A stretch of DNA of 59,713 bases from positions 1 through 59,713 of IMG/VR virus record IMGVR_UViG_3300046665_000288; one strand, written 5' to 3'. Under the pieces are notes generated by a model. The model was given only the letters and a program-made list of their open reading frames with translations, did no database searches and had not been told where the DNA came from. Below, one piece after another: positions 13,597-21,726 of this stretch; the stretch's first letter is position 1; the number at the start of each line of letters is the position of its first letter. The translations under genes were made by a program, and so were the position numbers. The DNA is from a virus.

Positions 13597-13851
13597 ATGG
13601 ATACGCAAAAAATCACGTCGGACCTACTAAAGTCCGGACTTACTCAGCAAGAGCTGGCCGATCTGGTCCCATGCGGGCAATCGACGATTGCTGCGTATTT
13701 GGCGGGCACTCGTGGGTCGCGCCCTTCGAAATTCATCGGTGATCGACTCGAGGAGTTGCATGCCGAGCGCTGCGCAGGCGCTATCGGCGACCCGCCGAAG
13801 CGCCGCGCAACCGATCCCAAGGATGCGACCGTAGACCGCCCGAGCAGCTGA
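13597..13851 (+). CDS. Cro/YdaS-like repressor
   Basis: 84 residues: MDTQKITSDLLKSGLTQQEL then ADLVPCGQSTIAAYLAGTRG, a helix-turn-helix with the GLTQQELA and QSTIAAYL helices. It continues with a disordered basic tail. Divergent from the CI-like gene and first under PR, it fits Cro (or YdaS in Rac-like prophages). Its start codon has no ribosome site and lies at the probable transcription start. It likely represses the cI promoter by binding the site next to it (13525-13538). Confidence 0.82.
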   Translation: MDTQKITSDLLKSGLTQQELADLVPCGQSTIAAYLAGTRGSRPSKFIGDRLEELHAERCAGAIGDPPKRRATDPKDATVDRPSS

Positions 13852-14017
13852 TCAGCACGCTTCGCCCCGCAGTAGACCGTAACAACGCCTGCACCGAGTT
13901 GCAGAGGCACGGCGACCAAATCGCAGTTCATCAGTACAAAGGCGGCGTTGGGCATCACAGGTTCCTAGTTGGTTGTTCTTCAATGTTGTCAGATTAGCTT
14001 TCATACCGGAAAAAGTC

Positions 14018-14611
14018 ATGAAACATAAGCCTCAATTTCAATCTCCCGCAACGGTCCTCCGTACGGAAATCGAAGCATGGCGGACTTCCGAGCGAATGAG
14101 CCGGGAAGCGGTGGCGATTGCGATCGTCGACGCGCACGAGGCCAGCGGCGCTCATCTGGCAACTGAAATCTCATTCGACTATGAGGGTAGCGATACGTTC
14201 GCTCGAGCACGCAAGTCGGCTCAGAAGATCTTCCGCTGGCTGGACGAGGGCAATCTCCCGGCCAACATGGTTCCTTCGATTTTGTCTGCGCTGCCGGATG
14301 AGCAACGCCTGCGCTGCCTGAGCCAGATGTACTCCCCGATGGGCATCGAAGTCCGCCAGGCCGCCAACAGCGCCGATGGCGACCTGGACGTCTCCGCTCA
14401 CCTGCGCAAGGTGATGAAGGAGGCAGGCGAGGCCCAAATGGCTCTCGTCAATCTGCCGGCCGACGCCAGCGATGCAGATCTGCTGAATGCCCACAAAGAG
14501 CTGATCGAAGCGGCGCAAGCCTGCGAGAACGCAGCGCGTGATGCGGTGGCCAAGGTCGCAGCTCGTCAGGCAGTCGCTCGTGCAGCGGCAACGGCAACGG
14601 CTTCGCTGTAG
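14018..14611 (+). CDS. YdaT/CII-like phage regulator
   Basis: 197 residues from MKHKPQFQSPATVLRTEIEA; GGAAAAAG precedes the ATG. The segment KSAQKIFRWLDEGNLPANMV followed by PSILSALPDEQRLRCLSQM matches the YdaT family pattern, which follows the Cro-like ydaS in Rac-type prophages and occupies the CII position. The C-terminal part is a long alanine-rich helix (ACENAARDAVAKVAARQAVA). Expression of YdaT relatives can be toxic to cells. Probable transcription regulator early in infection; the family assignment is from pattern. Confidence 0.65.
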   Translation: MKHKPQFQSPATVLRTEIEAWRTSERMSREAVAIAIVDAHEASGAHLATEISFDYEGSDTFARARKSAQKIFRWLDEGNLPANMVPSILSALPDEQRLRCLSQMYSPMGIEVRQAANSADGDLDVSAHLRKVMKEAGEAQMALVNLPADASDADLLNAHKELIEAAQACENAARDAVAKVAARQAVARAAATATASL

Positions 14612-14621
14612 GGAAGACCCA

Positions 14622-14640
14622 GGCGGCGGGGTGCGCCGCC
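14622..14640 (+). terminator. GC-rich hairpin after the YdaT-like gene
   Basis: GGCGGCG (14622-14628), loop GGGTG, CGCCGCC (14634-14640): a perfect 7-bp stem. There is no T run after it (ACCAATAATC), so it may attenuate or protect RNA rather than terminate. Confidence 0.45.
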
Positions 14641-14668
14641 ACCAATAATCGACAAGGAAGTGAAGACG

Positions 14669-14869
14669 ATGAGCGCATCAACGCTGTTCGACAAGCTGCG
14701 TCAGGAAAAGGGAATCGCAAGTGATGCTGCCTTGGCCCGTGAACTGGAGGTAAGCCAGTGCGTCATCAGCCAGGCGCGAAAGAAGGGCTCTATTAGCGAC
14801 GGGATGATCCTCCGGGTGCACGAGTACCTGGGCATGCCGGCTGCAGAAATTCGGAAGCTTCTCGCGTAA
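14669..14869 (+). CDS. Small helix-turn-helix regulator, 66 residues
   Basis: MSASTLFDKLRQEKGIASDA then ALARELEVSQCVISQARKKG and ILRVHEYLGMPAAEIRKLL. A complete Cro-like five-helix domain with no extra segments. AAGGAAG lies upstream of ATG 14669; a GTG at 14660 is the other option. It sits at the junction of the control region and the rightward operon, as a second Cro- or CII-type regulator. Confidence 0.8.
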   Translation: MSASTLFDKLRQEKGIASDAALARELEVSQCVISQARKKGSISDGMILRVHEYLGMPAAEIRKLLA

Positions 14870-14942
14870 TCGACTTCCCACCAATACCACGATACCGCGG
14901 CTGAAGTCTCAAGTACTGACCCGCATCACATAAGGAGAACAG

Positions 14943-15050
14943 ATGGATCAAAAGCAGGACGAGCAGGAGCATCCGCCGGCGCCGATTGAGCCCGGGCATG
15001 TGATGAGCAAGAAGAAGTACCGAGAGCTGCTGGAAGGCCAGCAGAAATGA
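14943..15050 (+). CDS. Small hydrophilic protein, 35 residues
   Basis: MDQKQDEQEHPPAPIEPGHV then MSKKKYRELLEGQQK. AAGGAG lies five bases before the ATG, a strong site, so the gene is probably expressed. Acidic N-terminus and basic C-terminal helix. Function unknown. Confidence 0.62.
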   Translation: MDQKQDEQEHPPAPIEPGHVMSKKKYRELLEGQQK

Positions 15051-15052
15051 AA

Positions 15053-15074
15053 AACCCCGGTTGCCGCCGGGGTT
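15053..15074 (-). terminator. Hairpin with terminator shape on the minus strand
   Basis: AACCCCGG (15053-15060) and CCGGGGTT (15067-15074) form a perfect 8-bp stem. The run of A before it reads as a U tract on the minus strand, so it would stop leftward transcripts. On the plus strand there is no U tract, and rightward polymerase should pass or pause. Confidence 0.55.
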
Positions 15075-15104
15075 AGTGAAGCAAGTACAACAAGTGGAGA
15101 ACGC

Positions 15105-15611
15105 ATGTTAGCACAAACGAATTTGCCGGCGGCGCACGTCGGTGAAGATCAGTCCTCGCGCCAGTATGAAGCGCGCGCGGCTCACTGGTCGAATCTCGCG
15201 GTCCAGCTGCTGGTCGCAGCGAAGACTCTCGCGAATGACTACCTGCAGGACGAGAACGACGACGGCTCGCTCTGCATCGACGCCGAACATCATGCCGCAG
15301 TTCAGGCGCTGTTCAGCGCGATCAAAGATGCTGACCGTGCCGGCCCGTCCGACGCATGCGCCGTCCTCGCCGCAATGGACATCGGCCGCGGCGTGTTCTG
15401 GTCCGTTACTGGCGATGAATTCTCCGCCAACTCCCTGCCAGCCCTGATCGCTGCAAGCGACTGGCTCCGCCCGGGCGACATCGTCTATCAGGCGCAAGCC
15501 GTAGGGCGCCACAAACTCACCGAAGCCGACTTTGTCCAGGCCGCCGCGACCAATGCCCCGGCACGCGACCCGCGCGTTCTTGACATGTTTGCCAGCGGAG
15601 GTGCGGCATGA
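15105..15611 (+). CDS. Hypothetical early protein, 168 residues
   Basis: Starts MLAQTNLPAAHVGEDQSSRQ with GGAG upstream. Helical, acidic first half (WSNLAVQLLVAAKTLANDYL), later GDIVYQAQAVGRHKLTEADF. No catalytic motif recognised. Its last four bases overlap the next start. First sizeable gene of the rightward operon. Confidence 0.66.
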   Translation: MLAQTNLPAAHVGEDQSSRQYEARAAHWSNLAVQLLVAAKTLANDYLQDENDDGSLCIDAEHHAAVQALFSAIKDADRAGPSDACAVLAAMDIGRGVFWSVTGDEFSANSLPALIAASDWLRPGDIVYQAQAVGRHKLTEADFVQAAATNAPARDPRVLDMFASGGAA

Positions 15612-16267
15612 AAATGGCGAAGCCATCCGAGCGCGACATCGACGCCGCCGGCAACCTGCTGTCGCTGCTGCTCCAGATCGACCGTGGCGACTACCCGAAC
15701 CTCGACGAGAGCGATGACGTTCCAGACTGGTTTGACGAGGACAACTTCGACCACCTGCGTGCCTTCTACGATGCCGTGAAAGCCACGCTCGAAAAGGGAC
15801 CGGGCTTTCCGGGCCGTGTCATCGGCGGCATGTGCTACGTCATCATGTACGACAAGAACGAGATTATCGACCCGGCATCCGACACCATCGACCTGCATCC
15901 GAAGCTGGTCGAAGCCCTGCGCTTCCAAGACGCGGCGACCGCAGCGGCGCGCGACGTGCTGGCCGAGCGTCGCCGCCAAGTCGACGCGGAAGGGTATGAG
16001 CCTGAGCACGACGACGATCATGTGCTGGGTGAGATCGGCGCCTACGCGGCCTACTACGCAATGCCGCCCGGCGTTCGTGAGTGGCCAGCCACCGAGACTG
16101 GCTACGCCGATACTTTTGGTGAAGCGATTGTACCGGATGGCTGGACGCCCACACCTCCGGGTGACCGGCGGCGCGAGTTGGTCAAGGCGGGGGCGCTCGT
16201 TCTGGCCGAGATTGAACGGCTGGACCGTGTCGCTGCGCGCGTGTCCGAAAGCGGAGGTGCAGCATGA
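15608..16267 (+). CDS. Conserved phage protein with ERRRQ..GY..HDD.H motif
   Basis: 219 residues. The C-terminal 110 residues, LAERRRQVDAEGYEPEHDDD then HVLGEIGAYAAYYAMPPG and RRRELVKAGALVLAEIERLD, form a domain found in very many phages. Its histidines and aspartates suggest metal binding and its layout recalls all-alpha NTP pyrophosphatase relatives, but no activity is proven to my knowledge. The N-terminal part is acidic. ATGA overlaps at both ends. Confidence 0.7.
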   Translation: MKMAKPSERDIDAAGNLLSLLLQIDRGDYPNLDESDDVPDWFDEDNFDHLRAFYDAVKATLEKGPGFPGRVIGGMCYVIMYDKNEIIDPASDTIDLHPKLVEALRFQDAATAAARDVLAERRRQVDAEGYEPEHDDDHVLGEIGAYAAYYAMPPGVREWPATETGYADTFGEAIVPDGWTPTPPGDRRRELVKAGALVLAEIERLDRVAARVSESGGAA

Positions 16268-16713
16268 GCCGCGGCCGCTTCGTCACCCCATCCCGCACCG
16301 CGGAGCGCGTCGAGCGCGTGCGTAAGCTGATCACGGCTCTCCGTTCTGGCCCGCTGACCCGCGACGAGGTCGGCGGCCTGTTGTCCCTCAGCCCTCCGGC
16401 CGTGCGCAAGTACATGGTCGACCTCAACGGCGTGATCGAGACGTTCGGCGAGTTCGGTCACCCGATGTGCCGCCTCTCGGACGACTCGGCAAAAGTCGAC
16501 GCCTACCTGGCCAAGCTCGACGAGCAAGCAGTGTCGCGCCCGGCCAAGCCCCGCAAGTGCGAACTGTCGATCGCTGCCCAGGATCCAGCGCGCCACTTCC
16601 ACATCATGGAGGACGACGTCGAGTTCAAGGTGCGCGTACCGAAGGGGATCCCGGCACATCACCCGCTGATGGCGGCCTTCTTCAACCTGGTGCCGTCGGG
16701 GGTGTGGGCATGA
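16264..16713 (+). CDS. Winged-helix DNA-binding protein, 149 residues
   Basis: Residues ~15-60 (ERVRKLITALRSGPLTRDEV then GGLLSLSPPAVRKYMVDLNG) form a winged helix-turn-helix. The C-terminal half is of unknown fold and includes HIMEDDVEFKVRVPKG. The start overlaps the preceding gene and the stop overlaps the DndC-like gene (ATGA). A second winged-helix protein of similar style lies at 20086. Possible early regulator. Confidence 0.72.
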   Translation: MSRGRFVTPSRTAERVERVRKLITALRSGPLTRDEVGGLLSLSPPAVRKYMVDLNGVIETFGEFGHPMCRLSDDSAKVDAYLAKLDEQAVSRPAKPRKCELSIAAQDPARHFHIMEDDVEFKVRVPKGIPAHHPLMAAFFNLVPSGVWA

Positions 16714-17945
16714 CCGGAATGAATCAGATCGACATTTTTGCGGCCGGCGCGCGCCGCATGCAGATGACGGAATCGATCGAGCTAACGATCCAGTCGCTGC
16801 AGGCCTACGGCGCTGAGCATGATCACTGGGGTATTGCCTGGTCGGGCGGAAAGGACTCTTCGGCCACTCTGACCCTGATCATGTACCTGCTGGACGCCGG
16901 CAAGATCCCGCGTCCAAAGACGTTGACGGTGTTCTACGCCGATACGCGCCAGGAACTCCTGCCGCTGGCGGCATCCGCGCGTCAGATCATGGACGAGCTG
17001 GAAGAGCGCGGAGTGACCGTCGAGACCGTTATGGCGCCATTGGATGACCGCTTTATGGTCTACATATTGGGCCGCGGCGTGCCGCCGCCGAACAACAATA
17101 CCCTGCGCTGGTGCACTGGCCAGATCAAGATCGAGCCGATGGAAGAGGCGCTTCGCCGTCGGCTAGAACAGATCGACGGCCAAATCCTGATGATCACGGG
17201 GGTGCGCCAGGGCGAGAGCGCGATCCGCGATCGTCGTATCGAGATGAGCTGTGGGAAGGACGGTGCCGAATGCGGACAGGGCTGGTATCAGCAGGTTCTG
17301 CCGAACGCAAAGGGTCTGCGCGGCCGCATCGCTACTCTAGCTCCGCTCTTGCACTGGCGCGTATGTCACGTCTGGGAGTGGCTTAAGCACTGGGCGCCGT
17401 CGGCCGAATTTGGCGATTGGAGTACGGCCACGATCGCTGATGCCTACGGCGGCGATGAGGCGGAAGAGATCAACGCTCGCACTGGTTGCGTTGGATGCCC
17501 TTTGGCCCAAGAGGACACCGCGCTCAACACGATTTTGCTGAACCCACAGTGGGCCTACCTTCGCCCGATGAAGGGCATCAAAGAGCTTTGGCGAGAATTG
17601 CGCGAGCCACAACATCGACTTCGGAAGGCTGGAGTCGAGCGCCTGAAGGATGGCTCGATCGGCAAAAACCCTCAGCGTATGGGGCCGTTGACCTTTGAGG
17701 CGCGCTTAATGGGTCTAGAGCGACTGCTGTCCATTCAGGCGGAGGTCAACGCGGCTGCCGATAAGCAGCGCCGGCCGAAGGTCGACATGATCAACGCTGA
17801 GGAAGAGGCCCGCATCCGCGAACTGATCGCCCTGGAAACTTGGCCGCGAGGCTGGGATGGCGATGAACCACTAGCTACGACCGTCATGGACGTCGTCTAC
17901 CAGAACGGCGCTGTGCAACCTCGCTTGTTTTCGGAGACCGAATAA
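16710..17945 (+). CDS. DndC-like PAPS-reductase family sulfurtransferase
   Basis: 411 residues. AWSGGKDSSATLTLIMYLL (~47-65) is the PP-loop that binds ATP. Then FYADTRQELLP, RWCTGQIKIEPMEE, ITGVRQGES and GCVGCPLAQEDTALN follow in the order of DndC and phage PAPS-reductase-like proteins; the CxxC pair with other cysteines could hold an iron-sulfur cluster. DndC activates the DNA backbone for phosphorothioation with DndA, B, D and E, none of which is in this window. The phage protein may modify DNA or RNA or supply sulfur for another step. Start 16710 overlaps the previous stop. Confidence 0.85.
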   Translation: MTGMNQIDIFAAGARRMQMTESIELTIQSLQAYGAEHDHWGIAWSGGKDSSATLTLIMYLLDAGKIPRPKTLTVFYADTRQELLPLAASARQIMDELEERGVTVETVMAPLDDRFMVYILGRGVPPPNNNTLRWCTGQIKIEPMEEALRRRLEQIDGQILMITGVRQGESAIRDRRIEMSCGKDGAECGQGWYQQVLPNAKGLRGRIATLAPLLHWRVCHVWEWLKHWAPSAEFGDWSTATIADAYGGDEAEEINARTGCVGCPLAQEDTALNTILLNPQWAYLRPMKGIKELWRELREPQHRLRKAGVERLKDGSIGKNPQRMGPLTFEARLMGLERLLSIQAEVNAAADKQRRPKVDMINAEEEARIRELIALETWPRGWDGDEPLATTVMDVVYQNGAVQPRLFSETE

Positions 17946-18379
17946 TGACCCAACGTCAAAACATCCGTCGCCCGCAACCGGGCGAGATCCCGTACCTCGC
18001 TGGCGAGTACCTGTACAAGTACGGGTCCTGCACTGAAGCCGAGTTGTTCCTGGCTGTGAACTTCGGCAAAAGCAAGTATGAGCGCGAGGTTGCATTGCAA
18101 GGCGCAATCCGTGGTGGCTGGCTGATGGAAACGCAGCGCGGGAAGATCGCTTGCAGCCTTGCAGCTACCGACTACTACGCCGAGCAGAGCGACAAGCCGA
18201 AAGAGGAATACGTCGGCCAGATCGCGCCGGCGCCGCAGCGCAACGTGTTCGCCAGCCCGGGCCTGAGCAAGAAGAATATTCCAAACCGCCATGGTCTGCG
18301 GCCCGCTTCGGACATTGCCCCGGCTTGGTCCGTGCGCGAGAAGGTGAGCATCAAGACCATTACCGGGAATCAGTCATGA
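17945..18379 (+). CDS. Hypothetical protein, 144 residues
   Basis: MTQRQNIRRPQPGEIPYLAG then LYKYGSCTEAELFLAVNFGK and LQGAIRGGWLMETQRGKIAC: a winged-helix-like alpha/beta core, possibly DNA-binding. Overlaps the DndC-like stop by one base and the HNH/AP2 start by four. No family name. Confidence 0.62.
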   Translation: MTQRQNIRRPQPGEIPYLAGEYLYKYGSCTEAELFLAVNFGKSKYEREVALQGAIRGGWLMETQRGKIACSLAATDYYAEQSDKPKEEYVGQIAPAPQRNVFASPGLSKKNIPNRHGLRPASDIAPAWSVREKVSIKTITGNQS

Positions 18380-19050
18380 GTGAAAGGGTAAGGATTATCG
18401 GCCCAGCGCCGCGTGACGAAAACAATGGCGCCGTTCGAGTGACATACCAATGCGCCTGCGGGTATATCGGCACGACCAGGGCGGTTAGGGCGGCCTCAAT
18501 GCGCTGGTGTGCAAACTGCAATCGAAAGTTCTCGCGAGTTGCGACTAACGCCTACAAGGTCGAGGGCGAGTTTGCATATATCGACGTGTCAACGAAGAAG
18601 TTTCCAGATGCGATTTGCGTCATCGACGCTAAGAACATTCCGCTTGTGATCGATGGGAGGGGGCGGTGGTTTGCGACGGACTTCAATTCTACTGTGGTTT
18701 ACGCCGCGAGAAATAGTCGTGGCGAAAAGATGCACCGGCACATCCTTAGGACGGACGCCCCAAGCGTCGATCATGACGACGGGAACGGGCTGAACAACAT
18801 CGAGGTCAATCTGAAGCCGTGTACGCAGTTGGAAAACATGAAGAACACGATGCTGAGCAAGCGCAACAAATCTGGAATTGTTGGCGTTGTTTGGTGCAAG
18901 CGATCTGGAAAGTGGCAGGCGCAAGGTAGTGCTAATCGCGTCCATTACAACCTCGGAAAATTTGATCGTATTGAAGATGCGGCGACCGCACGGCGTGCGT
19001 TCGAACTTAAGCATGACTTCAACAAGAACCATGGTAGGGCGGCGTCATGA
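18376..19050 (+). CDS. HNH endonuclease with AP2 DNA-binding domain
   Basis: 224 residues. An N-terminal zinc segment (YQCACGYIGTT ... WCANCNRKFSR), a middle HNH core (MHRHILRTDAPSVDHDDGNG then NNIEVNLKPCTQLENMKN) and a C-terminal AP2 domain (KSGIVGVVWCKRSGKWQAQG) make the standard free-standing homing endonuclease plan. AT-richer stretches and less biased codons than neighbours suggest recent entry. It sits in frame-overlap with genes on both sides, so it has been absorbed into the operon. It may promote spread of this segment between related phages. Confidence 0.88.
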   Translation: MSERVRIIGPAPRDENNGAVRVTYQCACGYIGTTRAVRAASMRWCANCNRKFSRVATNAYKVEGEFAYIDVSTKKFPDAICVIDAKNIPLVIDGRGRWFATDFNSTVVYAARNSRGEKMHRHILRTDAPSVDHDDGNGLNNIEVNLKPCTQLENMKNTMLSKRNKSGIVGVVWCKRSGKWQAQGSANRVHYNLGKFDRIEDAATARRAFELKHDFNKNHGRAAS

Positions 19051-19601
19051 ATCGCACTTCTTCGCTGAAGCCTGGCGGCCCGCTCAAGCGGCGTACACCA
19101 ATGCGCCAAGCCGGATTCTCTAGAGCCAGCACGAAGACTCAGATCTCTAGCGCCGGTCTACTGCGCGCAGCTGCTGTCAAATACAAGACAGCTAAGGAAG
19201 GGAAGACGCCGAAGCTGGCCAAGCCGCGCAAGCAGATGAAATCGAAGGGCCCAAAGATGACGCCGATCCGCGCTTCGGCCCAAGGCCAGGAATGCACACT
19301 GCGCTTCCCTGGTATCTGTAACCGCGATCCGGAAACCACTGTCTGGTGCCACTCCAACCGCCTGGCTGATGGGAAAGGAATGAGTTTGAAGGCGCCGGAC
19401 GAGGAGGGCTGCTACGGCTGCTACGACTGCCATGCTTGGCTGGATGGGGGGTACGCCGGCCGTGTGCCACGCGAAATTGTCGACGCCAGATTCGACGCAG
19501 CACGAGCTGAAAGTCGAGAGATCCTTCGCACCTTGGGTCTGCTGTTGGCCGAAGCTGTTGATAGCCGTGACGGTCACGAAAAATCGAAGGAGGCGGTATG
19601 A
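19047..19601 (+). CDS. DUF1364 (YbcO-like) nuclease
   Basis: 184 residues. A basic N-terminus (LKPGGPLKRRTPMRQAGFSR) leads to the nuclease core: ASAQGQECTLRFPGICNRDP, VWCHSNRLADGKGMSLKAPD and CYGCYDCHAWLDGG. Cysteines and histidines are placed as in YbcO of the DLP12 prophage, an HNH-like zinc nuclease that lies near the NinG/RusA region. Likely role in phage recombination or DNA processing. Overlaps both neighbours. Confidence 0.84.
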   Translation: MNRTSSLKPGGPLKRRTPMRQAGFSRASTKTQISSAGLLRAAAVKYKTAKEGKTPKLAKPRKQMKSKGPKMTPIRASAQGQECTLRFPGICNRDPETTVWCHSNRLADGKGMSLKAPDEEGCYGCYDCHAWLDGGYAGRVPREIVDARFDAARAESREILRTLGLLLAEAVDSRDGHEKSKEAV

Positions 19602-20086
19602 AAAAGCCGCGTAACAAGAAGTACCGCCCGAAGGGCTGCACGAGCAACGTGCTGTCGATCTTCGGCGGCATGGGCGACACGCATCGCGAACACCTCCGCC
19701 GACTGCAGGTTAAGAACCACATGGCCATGGCTGAAATGGCCCAGGGCCGCGGCACCCGGGGCCAGTGGAATCAGATCGTTGGCGCGATCAACATCGCAAA
19801 CGTCATGTGCGAGATGGGGATTGGCGACGAGTTCCGCCAGGCGACTCTCAGCGCGCGGGATGCGCTGCTTGCAGTCGGCAAGCGCGCCGTCGGGAACAAC
19901 GATCGCTTCATCTTCACTGGGCCCGAGCTTCAGGCGGTAAATGAGGCGCTCGACTGTCACGATGCCCAACTGGAGAATTCCCGCGCCATCGACGTCGACC
20001 ACGCCGCGATCGAGGTTCAGCGCCGCGTGCGCCACCGGATCAATAGCACGAGCGTGATGCGGGAGATCCGGAAGGAGGCGGCCTGA
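19598..20086 (+). CDS. Conserved phage protein, 162 residues
   Basis: Starts MKKPRNKKYRPKGCTSNVLS, then HREHLRRLQVKNHMAMAEMA and GQWNQIVGAINIANVMCEMG. Mostly helical and basic. Similar proteins follow YbcO-like genes in prophages of Burkholderiales, by recollection; no function known. The start overlaps by ATGA and the stop by one base. Confidence 0.66.
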   Translation: MKKPRNKKYRPKGCTSNVLSIFGGMGDTHREHLRRLQVKNHMAMAEMAQGRGTRGQWNQIVGAINIANVMCEMGIGDEFRQATLSARDALLAVGKRAVGNNDRFIFTGPELQAVNEALDCHDAQLENSRAIDVDHAAIEVQRRVRHRINSTSVMREIRKEAA

Positions 20087-20736
20087 TGACGCGCACCATC
20101 AACAATCCGGACCCACGCCGAGAGTACCAGCGCGGCCGAATCCTCGCCGCCTTGAAGGACGGCCCGCTGACCGCAAAGCAGTTGGGCGAGACGGTTCACC
20201 TCTCGCGTAGCGGAATCACGATCTACCTGTCTGCGATGCAGGAAGAGACGCCACGACTTGTTCGCATCGCCGGGTACTTCCCGAGTCCAACCGGCCAGCG
20301 CCCAGCGCCGATGTATGGACTGGGCAGCAAGCCCGACGCGAAGTATGTACGTACGCGCGCTCCGAAAGGGAAAGTCACCGCAGCCGATCGAAAAAAGCAA
20401 ATCCTGAAGCTCTTGGCCGCAAAGCAGATGACGGGCGCGGAGGTCAACGACGAAGTCGGTCTGAAGCGGGCGCGGATCTACGTGCTCGAGCTATATGCGG
20501 AGGGCAGTGTGCATATCGCCGGCTGGCAGCAACGTCCTTCGGGAGGGAGCCCGGCACCGGTGTATACGGCAGGTAGCGCGTCTGACGCGCCGCGCCCGAC
20601 GACGCAGACCGTTCACGAGAAGTGCGCTCGTGCCTGGGCAAAGCTCAAGGCTGACCCGCATCGCCACGGGCTGCACTTGAAGCGTAATCGGCTGCGCAAG
20701 AACCCGCAGACCTGGCTGTCTGCACTCATGGGATAG
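20086..20736 (+). CDS. Double winged-helix protein, 216 residues
   Basis: Two similar helix-turn-helix units in tandem: RILAALKDGPLTAKQLGETV (~18-37) and KQILKLLAAKQMTGAEVNDE (~106-125), each followed by a 'G..R/A....Y' wing ending in APMYGLGS or APVYTAGS. The repeat of the 'PAPxYxxGS' end shows internal duplication. The C-terminal segment is basic. Probable DNA-binding accessory protein before the antirepressor gene. Confidence 0.74.
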   Translation: MTRTINNPDPRREYQRGRILAALKDGPLTAKQLGETVHLSRSGITIYLSAMQEETPRLVRIAGYFPSPTGQRPAPMYGLGSKPDAKYVRTRAPKGKVTAADRKKQILKLLAAKQMTGAEVNDEVGLKRARIYVLELYAEGSVHIAGWQQRPSGGSPAPVYTAGSASDAPRPTTQTVHEKCARAWAKLKADPHRHGLHLKRNRLRKNPQTWLSALMG

Positions 20737-20744
20737 GAGGGGGT

Positions 20745-20996
20745 ATGAGTCTGTATGGATGTAACAACAAGCCGCGGCCGACGGCGCGTAGCAGCTATGT
20801 CGCGCAAATTGGGTGGAAAACGTCGCCCCGGGACAGTTTGGGGCCGGTCACGCGTACGCCGATCTGCGGGCGGATCAAGTCGGCGTTTGGCACGACCGAA
20901 TGTCAGTACACGCTGACGCACGCTGCCGACCCGGAATGCTCTGGTTGCGTGCATCGTTCCAAGGTGCCGCCTGAAGCGGCTCGGGAGGAAAACTGA
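20745..20996 (+). CDS. Hypothetical protein with cysteine pairs, 83 residues
   Basis: MSLYGCNNKPRPTARSSYVA ... CGRIKSAFGTTECQYTLTH ... DPECSGCVHRSK. Five cysteines, two as CxxC, suggest zinc binding. GGAGGGGG lies before the ATG. One base separates it from the antirepressor gene. No family recognised. Confidence 0.66.
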   Translation: MSLYGCNNKPRPTARSSYVAQIGWKTSPRDSLGPVTRTPICGRIKSAFGTTECQYTLTHAADPECSGCVHRSKVPPEAAREEN

Positions 20997-20997
20997 T

Positions 20998-21726
20998 ATG
21001 GGAAGCATACTGAACTTGCAAACCATCGGCGCCGCCGAGGCAACGATGTCGAGCCGCGAGATTGCGGAGTTGACCGGAAAGCAGCACTTTCACGTAAAGC
21101 GAGACATCGAAAACATGCTGGCGGAGCTCGGGGAGGATGCATCCAGCTTTGGAGGCATCTACATTGATAGCGCGAACCGCGAGCAGCATGAATATCACCT
21201 TACCCGAGAGCTTACTGAAACGTTGCTGACCGGGTATAGCGCAACCTTGCGCCGCAAGGTCATTGCCCGGTGGCGCGAGCTTGAGGCGGGGCAGCCTGCT
21301 GCTCCAGCGCTGCCCAACTTCCGCGACCCGGTTGCCGCAGCACGCGCCTGGGCCGACTCCGAGGAGCAAAAACAGAAGCTGCAAATTGAACTTCAAGCCG
21401 CTGCGCCGGCCGTCGAATTCGTCCAGCGATACGCCGACTCCACCGGCACGAAGGGCTTCCGCCAGGTCGCCAAGCTCCTGGGCGCGAACGAGAACCTGTT
21501 CCGTGAATTCCTGATTGAACAGAAGATCCTGTACCGGCTGAACGGCGAGCTGACGCCGCACGCCCAGCACATCGACGCTGGCCGCTTCTGCGTGAAGGCT
21601 GGGACGGCGCAGAACAGCGGCCATGCGTTCAACTCGGCGCGCTTCACTCCGAAGGGCGTGACATGGGTGGCGGGCGAGTGGGCGAAATGGCAGCTGAAGC
21701 AGCGCGAGGAGGGCGGCCGTGTCTGA
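20998..21726 (+). CDS. Phage antirepressor: Rha domain plus KilAC domain
   Basis: 242 residues. Residues ~15-95 match the Rha regulatory domain (TMSSREIAELTGKQHFHVKR ... HLTRELTETLLTGYSATLRR). Residues ~125-235 match the KilAC antirepressor domain (GFRQVAKLLGANENLFREFL ... YRLNGELTPHAQHIDAGRF). Such proteins bind and inactivate phage repressors or act in early takeover. It is the first of two Rha-type proteins here; the other is in the immI-like cassette. It lies in the rightward early operon before the replication genes. Confidence 0.88.
   Translation: MGSILNLQTIGAAEATMSSREIAELTGKQHFHVKRDIENMLAELGEDASSFGGIYIDSANREQHEYHLTRELTETLLTGYSATLRRKVIARWRELEAGQPAAPALPNFRDPVAAARAWADSEEQKQKLQIELQAAAPAVEFVQRYADSTGTKGFRQVAKLLGANENLFREFLIEQKILYRLNGELTPHAQHIDAGRFCVKAGTAQNSGHAFNSARFTPKGVTWVAGEWAKWQLKQREEGGRV

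Noticed and set aside
13644-13958. Antisense open frame opposite the Cro-like gene (about 100 codons)
   Set aside because: It overlaps the Cro-like gene almost fully, lacks a ribosome site and has no recognisable domain; the gene on the plus strand has a clear helix-turn-helix.
16467-17945. Longer start for the DndC-like protein
   Set aside because: The added 81 residues are a frame-shadow of the winged-helix gene 16264-16713; the ATG at 16710 overlaps its stop in the usual ATGA manner.
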